Below are positions 1-6,821 of a stretch of DNA of 7,247 nucleotides, one piece after another (position 1 is the stretch's first letter; the number at the start of each line of letters is the position of its first letter). The notes under the pieces are model-generated. The model did not search any database. It was not told the origin of the DNA and worked only from the letters and a program-made list of their open reading frames with translations. The translations under genes and the position numbers were made by a program. Where the stretch lies: assembly GCA_022706175.1 (NCBI GenBank), contig JAKJDB010000120.1:1-7247 (forward strand). The letters are read 5' to 3'. Source of the DNA: Candidatus Zhuqueibacterota bacterium. GTDB taxonomy: Bacteria > KSB1 > UBA2214.

Positions 1-371
1 CGGCTGCGGTCTATGAAAAACCGGAGATCACGTTTGCCCGCGAGCACTGCCGCACCGCCGGTCTGGCGGACGACCGCTATCTAACCTTCTTTGGCCTCTA
101 TCTGTTCACCCCGACGATCTTTACCATCCTTGGGCAACACATACAACAGAATCTCCGTGAGCGGGGCGAAATACAGTTGACCACGGCCCAGGCTGAGTTG
201 ATCCGGCGGGAAGGCGCGCTGGCGGTCGAGGTGGACGGACTTCGCCTGGACATGGGCACACCGCGCGGCTATTTGGAAACACAGCTACGGTTGGCCATGT
301 CCGGCCCCTTGGCCGCAGAGATCTCCGCCCTCATTCCACCGTCCCCTGAAACCGGGGCGGCAGGTTCCTGA
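1..371 (+). CDS. galU: UTP-glucose-1-phosphate uridylyltransferase (GalU-like), C-terminal fragment
   Basis: This is the C-terminal end of a nucleotidyltransferase whose start lies left of the window; the first full codon is at 3 and the TGA is at 369-371, giving 122 visible residues. The family makes UDP-glucose from UTP and glucose-1-phosphate in the cytoplasm, for glycolipid, polysaccharide and envelope glycan synthesis. Visible family signatures are EKPEITFAREH near the fragment start, the YLTFFGLYLFTPTIF stretch, RGEIQLT (typical of bacterial UDP-glucose pyrophosphorylases) and the late LDMGTPRGYLET segment, which matches the usual G-x-x-x-D-x-G-x-P-x-G-Y-L motif near the C-terminus of these enzymes. 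The N-terminal nucleotide-binding loop is not in the window, so substrate choice (glucose versus another sugar phosphate, UTP versus dTTP) cannot be settled. The stop lies 0 to 18 bases before the next gene, which implies co-transcription. A late in-frame TTG at 177 is internal, not a start. Confidence 0.82.
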   Translation, partial: AAVYEKPEITFAREHCRTAGLADDRYLTFFGLYLFTPTIFTILGQHIQQNLRERGEIQLTTAQAELIRREGALAVEVDGLRLDMGTPRGYLETQLRLAMSGPLAAEISALIPPSPETGAAGS

Positions 372-389
372 TTGAATCCGGCGAATCCC

Positions 390-2213
390 ATGAACATTCG
401 CATACGCTACATAGACGGCCTCAGGCTGAAACGAGCCATCATCGCTTCAGCGCAGCGCATACTTGACATGCGTGAAGAGTTGAATGAGATCAACGTCTTT
501 CCGGTGGCGGATGGCGACACCGGCACCAATATGGCCGCCACCATGCATGCGATCATCGACCGTGCCGCCGCCTGTCAGGAGGGTTCGCTCTCTGAGGTTT
601 GCCGGTCCATCGCAGACGGCGCTCTGGAGGGCAGCCGCGGCAATTCCGGCGCCATACTGGCACAATTTTTTTCCGGCCTGGCTGACGCCTGTGAAGGCCG
701 GGAAAGGCTGTCGAGCCCGGCCTTCGCCGATGCGGTGCACGTGGCCGTGGAGCGGGCGTTTGAGGCCCTGAGCAATCCGCGCGAGGGCACCATTCTGACG
801 GTCATGCAGGACTGGGCGATACAGCTGAACCGGCAGGCAGAGGTCGAGTCCGATTATGTGGCGTTGCTGCAAAACGCATTGCAGCGCGCCCGGATCTCCT
901 TGGCCGAAACTCCGCAGAAATTGAAAGTGTTGAAAAAAGCGGGCGTGGTCGACGCCGGGGCACAGGGATTCGTTCATCTGCTGGAAGGGCTGAGCGATTT
1001 CATCAGTTCCGGAAAAGTGGCGGCGCTGAAAGCCGGCGCGCATCTCGGCGAGCGCATTAAAGGGTTTCACCTGCGCAAAGCGCACGGTACGATCCGGTTC
1101 CGCTACTGCACCGAGTTTCTGTTCGAGGTGGAAGCGCTGCAGCGCGCTACGGTGCAGGAACAGCTGAACAGCTTCGGCGATTCGCTGATCATCGTTTCCA
1201 GCGGCCGCAGATGGCGGGTGCATATTCACACCAATGATCCGCAGGCCGTCTTTGCTCAGGCGGCGCGATGGGGAAGGGTCAGCAACACTAAAATCGAAGA
1301 TATGCGCGGTCAACACAGCGCTGCGATCGCCCATGACGCCGAACCGCGGATCGCGCTGGTCACCGACTCTACCTGCGATCTTCCTGAGGAAACGTTGCAA
1401 CGCTACCGGGTTCAGGTGGTGCCGGTGCAGGTGATGATGGGAGACAAATCTCTGCTGGACCGGGTGGAGATCTCCACCTGGGAAATCTATCGCGCCTTGA
1501 AGGCCGGACAGCCGCGCATCAGCACTTCGCAGCCCTCGCCGGCCAGCTATTCGGCGATCTATGAATCTCTGGCAGACCGGTTTCAATCCATCATCTCTTT
1601 GCATCTGTCCGGTGCGTTGAGCGGCACCCTGAATGCGGCGCAGACCGCCGCCCGTTCGTTTGCGCAGCGCATCAAGATCGAGGTGATGGATTCGCGGACG
1701 ACCTCGGTCGGATTGGGGCTGTTGGTGGCGGAGGCAGGCCGGTTGATTGAACAGGGGTTCAATCACGAGGACGTGCTGCGCCGGCTGCGCATCGCCATCG
1801 CTCACTCCCGCCTGTATGTCTGCATTCCAACGCTCAAGTATCTTATGCGCAGCGGGCGCTTGACCAAATCGCGCGGCCTGCTGGCCACGCTGATAAACGT
1901 CAAACCGATCATCAGCCTGGACTCTGAGGGCCGCATCATCGAGGCCGGTCGCGTCATCGGATTGAATCGGTTGTGGAAAAAAACGGTCGGCCTGTCGATT
2001 CACTATGCCGAACAGGTGGTGGATCCGCGCATTCAGATCGCTCACGCATTGGACGAGGAGCGCGCTGAATGGTTTCGCGATCGAATAAAAAGCATTTTTC
2101 CGGGCAAGGATATCCCGATCGTGGAGGCCTCGCCGGCCTTGGGTCTGCATGCCGGCATCGGAAGCATCGCCGTGGCCGTCCTCGGGGATCCCGCTCATCA
2201 ATTGCGGGTTTGA
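390..2213 (+). CDS. Fused fatty acid kinase / fatty acid-binding protein (DAK2-FakA-M-DegV)
   Basis: This is a 607-residue cytoplasmic protein joining both halves of the bacterial fatty acid kinase system; numbering is from ATG 390. Residues about 5-200 form a DAK2/DhaL kinase domain, with the nucleotide-metal loop FPVADGDTGTN (D41, D43, N47), GSRGNSG at 81-87 and VDAGAQG with D188. Residues about 225-310 match the FakA middle domain (YCTEF with C240, HIHTNDP with H278 and H280, then SNTKIEDMRGQH). Residues about 321-605 form a DegV/FakB domain: VTDSTCDLP, STSQPSP (378-384), HLSGALSGT (405-413), MRSGRL, and a late GLHAGIG with H587. In known systems FakB binds a free fatty acid and FakA phosphorylates it to acyl-phosphate; the two are normally separate proteins. 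Every catalytic motif I can recognise is intact. ATG 390 fits the usual family N-terminus (IRYIDGLRLK), but a TTG at 372, directly after the upstream stop and preceded by GGCAGG, is an alternative start giving 613 residues. plsY follows 28 bases later. Confidence 0.9.
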   Translation: MNIRIRYIDGLRLKRAIIASAQRILDMREELNEINVFPVADGDTGTNMAATMHAIIDRAAACQEGSLSEVCRSIADGALEGSRGNSGAILAQFFSGLADACEGRERLSSPAFADAVHVAVERAFEALSNPREGTILTVMQDWAIQLNRQAEVESDYVALLQNALQRARISLAETPQKLKVLKKAGVVDAGAQGFVHLLEGLSDFISSGKVAALKAGAHLGERIKGFHLRKAHGTIRFRYCTEFLFEVEALQRATVQEQLNSFGDSLIIVSSGRRWRVHIHTNDPQAVFAQAARWGRVSNTKIEDMRGQHSAAIAHDAEPRIALVTDSTCDLPEETLQRYRVQVVPVQVMMGDKSLLDRVEISTWEIYRALKAGQPRISTSQPSPASYSAIYESLADRFQSIISLHLSGALSGTLNAAQTAARSFAQRIKIEVMDSRTTSVGLGLLVAEAGRLIEQGFNHEDVLRRLRIAIAHSRLYVCIPTLKYLMRSGRLTKSRGLLATLINVKPIISLDSEGRIIEAGRVIGLNRLWKKTVGLSIHYAEQVVDPRIQIAHALDEERAEWFRDRIKSIFPGKDIPIVEASPALGLHAGIGSIAVAVLGDPAHQLRV

Positions 2214-2230
2214 TCCACGTTAGAAAAAAA

Positions 2231-2234
2231 AGGA
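2231..2234 (+). promoter_or_regulatory. Ribosome binding site of plsY
   Basis: An AGGA core within a purine-rich run (A-tract, AGGA, then AAGAG) sits 7 bases before the ATG at 2242. It supports that start and gives plsY its own translation initiation, in contrast to the coupled genes downstream. Confidence 0.7.
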
Positions 2235-2241
2235 AAAGAGT

Positions 2242-2895
2242 ATGTTGCCGGTCCTCTTGGTTTTGCTCCTTGCTTATCTTTTGGGCTCTCTGCCGACCGC
2301 TCTGGTGGTCGGCAAGGTGATGCGCGGCATCGATATCCGCCAGCACGGCAGCGGCAACGCCGGCGGAACGAATGTGTTCCGCGTGCTCGGCTGGAAACCC
2401 GGGCTATTTGTCATGCTGATGGATGCGTTCAAGGGATTCGTCTCCGCCTACTGGCTGCCTCGCCTGGCTTTTTCCGCCGCGGTCCTTCCGCAGGACACCC
2501 TATGTCTGTTCTGCGGCCTGGCGGCGATCATCGGTCACATCTGGACAGTGTTCGCCGGATTTCGCGGCGGCAAGGGCGTCGGCACAGCAGCGGGCGTTCT
2601 GCTGGCGCTTTATCCGCCACTGGTGGTGCTCATATGCTTTGTGGTTTTTCTCGTTGTGCTGGCCCTTACGCGCATCGTTTCGATCAGCTCCATCAGCGCG
2701 GCCGTCGCCTTTCCGGTCGTGTCGAGCATTCTCAAGTACGGCGCCGGCCGGCCGATCTCGGCCACGTTGTATTATTTCAGTTTTTTTGCCGCGCTGTTGA
2801 TCGTTTACACCCACCGCAGCAATATCCGGCGGCTGTTGAACGGAACGGAAAACAAATTCGGTAAAAAGGGCAAGCCGGCCCAGCCCGCAGGATAG
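2242..2895 (+). CDS. plsY: Acyl-phosphate:glycerol-3-phosphate acyltransferase PlsY
   Basis: This 217-residue integral inner-membrane enzyme transfers the acyl group of acyl-phosphate to position 1 of glycerol-3-phosphate, making lysophosphatidic acid, the first committed step of phospholipid synthesis. The three PlsY motifs are present: GSGNAGGTNVFR at 36-47; GHIWTVFAGFRGGKGVGTAAG starting at G98, with the GGKG substrate loop at 109-112; and the third cytoplasmic motif RIVSISSISAA before the last hydrophobic segments. A conserved HRSNIRRLLNGTENKFG tail ends the protein. Hydrophobic stretches at about 2-24, 53-75, 86-104, 115-140 and 172-190 fit the multi-pass topology, and the length is normal for the family. 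The usual GSGNxGATN is GSGNAGGTN here, a mild change. Its substrate is exactly the product of the upstream fused kinase, so the gene pair forms a route from free fatty acid to lysophosphatidate. rnz starts 6 bases after its stop. Confidence 0.96.
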   Translation: MLPVLLVLLLAYLLGSLPTALVVGKVMRGIDIRQHGSGNAGGTNVFRVLGWKPGLFVMLMDAFKGFVSAYWLPRLAFSAAVLPQDTLCLFCGLAAIIGHIWTVFAGFRGGKGVGTAAGVLLALYPPLVVLICFVVFLVVLALTRIVSISSISAAVAFPVVSSILKYGAGRPISATLYYFSFFAALLIVYTHRSNIRRLLNGTENKFGKKGKPAQPAG

Positions 2896-2901
2896 GCGGC
2901 C

Positions 2902-3837
2902 ATGGATCACATCCGACTGCTGTTCCTGGGAACCGGCGCGGCCCTGCCGTCCCCGCGCCGCATGCTGCCGGCCCTGGCATTGATACTGGACGGCCAGGTG
3001 GCGTTGTTCGATTGCAGTGAAGGCACGCAGATGCGGATGCAGCAAGCAGGCCTTTCCCCTGCCCGCATCCGTCATATCTTTATCAGTCATCTGCACGGCG
3101 ATCATCTTTTCGGCCTGCCCGGCCTGATCACGTCACAGCATCTGCTCAAGCGCAGCGAACCGCTGCATGTGTACGGACCGGCGGAACTGGAACTGTTTCT
3201 GCGAACGGTTTATCAGGTCACACAGCACCATGTGTCCTTCCCGGTGATCCTGGTTCCCTGCCCACCGCAGGCGGATCAGACCTGGACGCTGGAGGGCTTT
3301 TCCGTGCAATCGCTGCCCCTGGATCACGGACCGTCGTGTTTTGGTTATCGTTTTATCGAACACGATCGTCCGGGCAAATTCGACGCCGACCGCGCCCAAG
3401 CTCTGGGACTTCCGAACAACGATCTGCGCACTGCGCTTATTCATGGTGAGACTGTCGAGTGGGACGGCAGGCGCATTAGACCGGAAGAAGTGGTAGGGCC
3501 GGCACAGAAGGGACGCACCATCGCCTATTGTACCGATACTCGTCCGTGCGAAAACGTGCGTATCTTGGCGCGGAATGCCGATGTGCTGATCCATGAAAGC
3601 ACCTTTCATCCTGATCAGGAGGCATTGGCCGAGGAGACCGGCCACAGCACCAGCCGGCAGGCGGCGGAAAGCGCTGCAGCCGCCGGCTGCCGTCAGCTCT
3701 ATCTCTATCACATCAGCGGGCGTCAGGACGACCGGTCAGAGGTGGAGATGCTGGAAGCCGCGCGCTCGATCTTTCCGGCAACAGAAATGCCCCTGGATTA
3801 TGGCTGTTATCCGGTCCCGGTTCGAGAGCCGCTATGA
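2902..3837 (+). CDS. rnz: Ribonuclease Z (tRNA 3'-endonuclease)
   Basis: This 311-residue cytoplasmic metallo-beta-lactamase-fold enzyme cuts the 3' trailer from tRNA precursors, normally as a homodimer with two zinc ions per subunit. The N-terminus has FLGTGAALPSPRR and LFDCSEGTQ. The metal-binding set is complete: HLHGDH gives H63, H65, D67 and H68, followed by H141 (LDHGPS), D212 (TDTRP) and H270 (YHISGR). H231 in HESTF and H248 in GHST are also conserved. These positions lie within a residue or so of those in the B. subtilis enzyme, and the length is typical. The exosite region that grips tRNA is present (PGKFDADRAQALGLP), but the usual Pro-Gly-Pro segment right after it reads NNDLRTALIHGE at 172-183. 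The ATG at 2902 fits the family N-terminus, though only a weak GGCGG precedes it. The last codons overlap the next start (ATGA), suggesting translational coupling. A link to the lipid genes is not evident. Confidence 0.95.
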   Translation: MDHIRLLFLGTGAALPSPRRMLPALALILDGQVALFDCSEGTQMRMQQAGLSPARIRHIFISHLHGDHLFGLPGLITSQHLLKRSEPLHVYGPAELELFLRTVYQVTQHHVSFPVILVPCPPQADQTWTLEGFSVQSLPLDHGPSCFGYRFIEHDRPGKFDADRAQALGLPNNDLRTALIHGETVEWDGRRIRPEEVVGPAQKGRTIAYCTDTRPCENVRILARNADVLIHESTFHPDQEALAEETGHSTSRQAAESAAAAGCRQLYLYHISGRQDDRSEVEMLEAARSIFPATEMPLDYGCYPVPVREPL

Positions 3838-4721
3838 TCAGCGTGCAGAAAGGCTGGGGCGCCAGACTGTTGATCCTCACGGTGGGTTTGTGTTCGATTT
3901 CCGTTTCCTCTGTTTTGATCAAGTTGTGCGACGCCCCGGCGCTGGTCATCGCCAGCTATCGCCTCACCCTGGCCGCGCTGTTCTATGGTTTGCTGGCCTG
4001 CAGCCGGGCGCGCCGGCCCTATGCGAAGGTCAGCGCATCGCAGGTACGATGGGCTGTTTTTTCCGGATTGTTTCTCAGTCTGCATTTTATCGCCTGGATC
4101 TCCTCGCTCGAGTTCACCTCGGTCGCCAGCTCGGTGGTTTTGGTACAGACCGCGCCGGTCCTGGTCGCGATCGGGAGTTATCTTTTTTTTCGTGAAAAAG
4201 GCGCAGCGCTGATGTTCGCAGGCATTGCCCTTTGCTTGGCCGGAAGCCTCTTCATCAGCCATCAGGACTATCGGGCGGCGCAGAGTTCTCTGCTGGGCGA
4301 TGCGCTCGCTGTCCTCGGCGCCTTTGGCGCTGCCGGCTACCTGCTGATCGGACGCACGCTGCGGCCGGTCCTGAGTACGATCATTTACGTCAGCTTGGTC
4401 TATTCCGCCGCTGCCGCGGCCACGTTGATGATCACTGTCCTGTTCTCTTATCCTCTTTGGGGATATTCAGCACGGACGGTGGGGTTGTTTTTTTTGATCG
4501 CTCTATTTCCGCAGATCGTCGGTCACACCACGCTGAACTGGGCGTTGAAGCATTTTTCCGCCACCACGGTTTCCATCATGACCCTGGCAGAGCCCATCGG
4601 CGCGACGATCCTGGCCTATATGATTTTGCACCAGCCGGTGGGCTGGATCAAAATGGCCGGTGGGGTGGTTATTTTAAGCGGCATCGCCTTGACCCTGGTT
4701 TCTGAAAACAGATCGGATTAA
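3834..4721 (+). CDS. EamA/DMT-family membrane transporter
   Basis: This 295-residue inner-membrane protein has about ten hydrophobic segments arranged as two EamA repeats, the usual layout of drug/metabolite transporter superfamily permeases. Typical signs are an early segment (residues about 11-29) ending in SSVLIK, then the IASYRLTLAALF segment with its conserved Arg, then HFIAWISSLEFTSVASSVVLVQTAPVLVAI with a FFREK end to repeat one. In repeat two, ALKHFSATTVSIMTLAEPIGATILAYMIL carries the characteristic Glu-Pro. The family exports or imports amino acids, nucleotides, sugars and other small metabolites; nothing here tells which. The start overlaps the rnz stop as ATGA with no strong ribosome binding site of its own, so translation is probably coupled to rnz. 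Two runs of eight T lie inside the gene at 4183-4190 and 4488-4495, both encoding Phe-rich membrane stretches. The frame is intact. Confidence 0.9.
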   Translation: MISVQKGWGARLLILTVGLCSISVSSVLIKLCDAPALVIASYRLTLAALFYGLLACSRARRPYAKVSASQVRWAVFSGLFLSLHFIAWISSLEFTSVASSVVLVQTAPVLVAIGSYLFFREKGAALMFAGIALCLAGSLFISHQDYRAAQSSLLGDALAVLGAFGAAGYLLIGRTLRPVLSTIIYVSLVYSAAAAATLMITVLFSYPLWGYSARTVGLFFLIALFPQIVGHTTLNWALKHFSATTVSIMTLAEPIGATILAYMILHQPVGWIKMAGGVVILSGIALTLVSENRSD

Positions 4722-4725
4722 TCTC

Positions 4726-6672
4726 ATGTCGTCCACTCGAACCGTGTACATCGTTTATCGCGGGGGCCAAAATCAGCAAGAGGTCCGGCGCCTGCTGGCT
4801 CAGGGCCCGAACCATTGGCGACTGGTCCAGAGCCTCGAACCAGGATCCGATGGATCCATTATCGTTCTCCTCGATGAGGAGAGCGCTGAGAGGTCACCGC
4901 AGCATGTTGACGTTTTGCAGACAGGGGCCGGCGTGCTGCAACTCATCGGCCCGGAGCAGGAACCGAAAGAGTTCTCCTCACAGCAGGTTCGCTATCTGGA
5001 GACCCCGTTAACGCGCTGGCGGCTCTTTTCCGCCATCCATCAATTGGCTGCAGAGCTGGACATGAATCGGCAGCTGCACTACCTGCAACAGGAGCTGGAT
5101 CTGCGCAGCCGCGAACTGTCCGATCTGAATAAAATAGGCGTAGCCCTTTCTGCAGAGCGCGACGCGATCAAATTGCTCGAGTTGATCTTGAGCAAAGCGC
5201 GTGAGATCACCGCTGCGGACGCAGGCAGTCTGTATCTGATCGAAAAAATACCGGACGCGGTCAGTCGCGAGGGCGACCCCTGGGCGGACAAGCAGCTGCG
5301 CTTCAAGCTGGCGCAGAACGATTCGCTGCGCATCGATTATCAAGAGTTCGTCCTGCCCATTCAGCGCCAGAGCATGGCGGGCTATGCGGTGGTCTCCGGC
5401 AATCCGCTCAACATCGCCGACGCCTACCATCTGCCGAAGGGGAGCGAGTTTCAGCACAACCGCAGTTTTGATGAGCGCACCGGCTATCATACACAGTCGG
5501 TGCTCTGCATTCCGATGAAAAGCCATCAGGGTGAATTGATCGGAGTGCTGCAACTGATCAATCGCAAGCAACGAATGGATGTCTCGCCGGCCGCGCGGCC
5601 GCAGATCGTGCCGTTCGATGATCGCTGTGTCGAGTTGGCCTCCTCCCTGGCCGGCCAGGCGGCGGTGTCCATCGAAAACATGCGTTTGTATGAGGATATC
5701 AAGCGGCTCTTTGAAGGATTTATTTTGGCCTCGGTGCACGCCATCGAACAACGGGATCCGACCACCTCAGGTCATTCTGAGCGAGTGGCGGTCCTCACGG
5801 TGGCGATGGCGGAACAGGTCGATCGCTCGGACCACGCGCCGTTTTTGACCGTTCATTTCAGCCGGGATGATCTCCAGCAGGTCAAATATGCCGCGCTGCT
5901 TCATGATTTCGGTAAAATCGGAGTGCGCGAACATGTGCTGGTAAAAGCCAAAAAGCTCTATCCGGAACAGTTGGAGATGATCAAGCTGCGTTTCCGCTAT
6001 CTAAAAAAGATGCTGGAGGCCAAAACCTCGCGGGAAAAAATATCTTGTCTGCTGTCCAGGGATGCGAAACAGGTACAGGCCATCCTTGGCCGTCTGGATC
6101 AGCGGTTTATGACCGAGCGGCATGATCTGGACGGCCTTTTGCAGTTCATCCTCGAGGCCAATGAACCGCGGGTCTTGCCGGAGAACGACCGGTCGCAGCT
6201 TTTTGCGTTGGGACAAAAAATCGTGCAAGACGAGGAAGACGCCACCCCGTTATTGAATCCTGATGAAATACAGCTGTTGTCCATCAACCGCGGCAGCCTG
6301 AGCGAAAAGGAGCGGCTGGAAATAGAATCGCATGTGACACACACCTATAACTTTCTCAGTCGCATCCCTTGGGCGGCGTATCTTCGTGATGTGCCGCTCA
6401 TCGCCTATGCGCATCATGAAAAGCTCGATGGAAGCGGCTATCCCCGCCACCTGCCCGGCGCACAGATCCCGTTGCCATCAAAGATCATGGCCATAGCGGA
6501 TATCTATGACGCGCTGACGGCGTGGGACCGACCGTATAAGAAGGCGGTTCCGCCTGCCAAAGCTTTGGCTATTCTCGAGGAGGAGGTCAAGGGGGGCAAG
6601 TTGGACGCAGCCCTGTTCACTCTGTTCGTCGAGGCGGAAATCTACAAGCTGGTTAATCGGGCCGCGCCCTGA
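4726..6672 (+). CDS. GAF and HD-GYP domain protein (predicted cyclic-di-GMP phosphodiesterase)
   Basis: This 648-residue protein has no signal peptide or membrane segment and is probably a cytoplasmic sensor. Residues 1-105 are an unassigned alpha/beta stretch that may be a degenerate receiver-like domain (hydrophobic SIIVLLDEE strand, later ETPLTRWRLFSAI). Residues about 108-135 are charged and helical, probably coiled coil. Residues about 136-320 are a GAF domain (AADAGSLYL, SMAGYAVVSG, VLCIPMKSHQGELIGVLQLINRK, AAVSIEN). Residues about 330-648 are an HD-GYP domain with intact metal ligands: GHSERV (H350), HDFGKIG (H393, D394, K397), ESHVTH (H536), HHEKLDGSGYP (H563, H564, 563-573) and AIADIYDAL (D592, D595). 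HD-GYP enzymes hydrolyse cyclic-di-GMP to GMP, so activity is plausible. About 115 extra residues lie between H393 and H536, where ordinary HD-GYP domains have about 28 in total. Similar architectures occur in deltaproteobacteria-like lineages. The start is 4 bases after the transporter stop with only a weak ribosome binding site; no clear terminator follows. Confidence 0.92.
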   Translation: MSSTRTVYIVYRGGQNQQEVRRLLAQGPNHWRLVQSLEPGSDGSIIVLLDEESAERSPQHVDVLQTGAGVLQLIGPEQEPKEFSSQQVRYLETPLTRWRLFSAIHQLAAELDMNRQLHYLQQELDLRSRELSDLNKIGVALSAERDAIKLLELILSKAREITAADAGSLYLIEKIPDAVSREGDPWADKQLRFKLAQNDSLRIDYQEFVLPIQRQSMAGYAVVSGNPLNIADAYHLPKGSEFQHNRSFDERTGYHTQSVLCIPMKSHQGELIGVLQLINRKQRMDVSPAARPQIVPFDDRCVELASSLAGQAAVSIENMRLYEDIKRLFEGFILASVHAIEQRDPTTSGHSERVAVLTVAMAEQVDRSDHAPFLTVHFSRDDLQQVKYAALLHDFGKIGVREHVLVKAKKLYPEQLEMIKLRFRYLKKMLEAKTSREKISCLLSRDAKQVQAILGRLDQRFMTERHDLDGLLQFILEANEPRVLPENDRSQLFALGQKIVQDEEDATPLLNPDEIQLLSINRGSLSEKERLEIESHVTHTYNFLSRIPWAAYLRDVPLIAYAHHEKLDGSGYPRHLPGAQIPLPSKIMAIADIYDALTAWDRPYKKAVPPAKALAILEEEVKGGKLDAALFTLFVEAEIYKLVNRAAP

Positions 6673-6681
6673 CAAAAGATG

Positions 6682-6710
6682 TTGACTTTTAGTTCAATCC
6701 TTTATAAATT
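6682..6710 (+). promoter_or_regulatory. Putative sigma-70-type promoter
   Basis: TTGACT at 6682-6687 matches the -35 consensus at five of six positions. Downstream there is either TATAAA at 6703-6708 (five of six, 15-base spacer) or TAAATT at 6705-6710 (four of six, 17-base spacer). Transcription would begin near 6715-6718, leaving a 5' leader of roughly 165 bases before the next start codon. This is the only strong promoter-like element I saw in the spacer. It lies just past the stop of the upstream gene, where a new unit would be expected. Confidence 0.45.
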
Positions 6711-6711
6711 A

Positions 6712-6723
6712 TTGTTGTAACAA
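6712..6723. repeat. Short palindrome over the predicted transcription start
   Basis: TTGTT at 6712-6716 and AACAA at 6719-6723 form a perfect inverted repeat around a 2-base centre. It overlaps the expected transcription start of the putative promoter, where a repressor operator would sit. It is short and AT-rich, so chance is a real alternative. Confidence 0.25.
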
Positions 6724-6766
6724 ACCCACATTATCTGCATTCTACCCTTTTTTGAAGATAGAGATC

Positions 6767-6774
6767 GGTTAACC
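6767..6774. repeat. Perfect 8-base palindrome GGTTAACC in the leader
   Basis: GGTTAACC lies about 50 bases downstream of the predicted transcription start. It could be a regulator half-site pair or chance; there is no second copy in the spacer. Confidence 0.2.
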
Positions 6775-6821
6775 ATATACTTGTCTTCGCCTACGCCATC
6801 ATCCACTGCACATAATCCCAT

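Noticed and set aside
447..2201. A 584-codon open frame on the - strand covering almost all of the kinase fusion gene
   Set aside because: The + strand frame encodes clear DAK2 and DegV motifs. The antisense frame gives a composition typical of a shadow (rich in Arg, His, Gln, Asp, with no recognisable motif) and follows from GC-leaning codon use.
4843..4857. GGATCC repeated twice, three bases apart
   Set aside because: It is a short self-complementary repeat inside a coding region, fully explained by the encoded Gly-Ser-Asp-Gly-Ser stretch.
5008..5751. A 247-codon - strand frame opposite the GAF domain
   Set aside because: The + strand has clear GAF motifs here; the antisense frame shows no family motif and has no spacing consistent with a gene.
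6674..6690. AAAAG/CTTTT hairpin after the HD-GYP stop as a terminator
   Set aside because: Five AT-rich pairs with a 7-base loop and no T-run is too weak to support a terminator call.
6679..6720. A 13-codon + strand frame (possible leader peptide)
   Set aside because: It begins before the predicted transcription start and overlaps the promoter element, with no ribosome binding site suited to a leader peptide.
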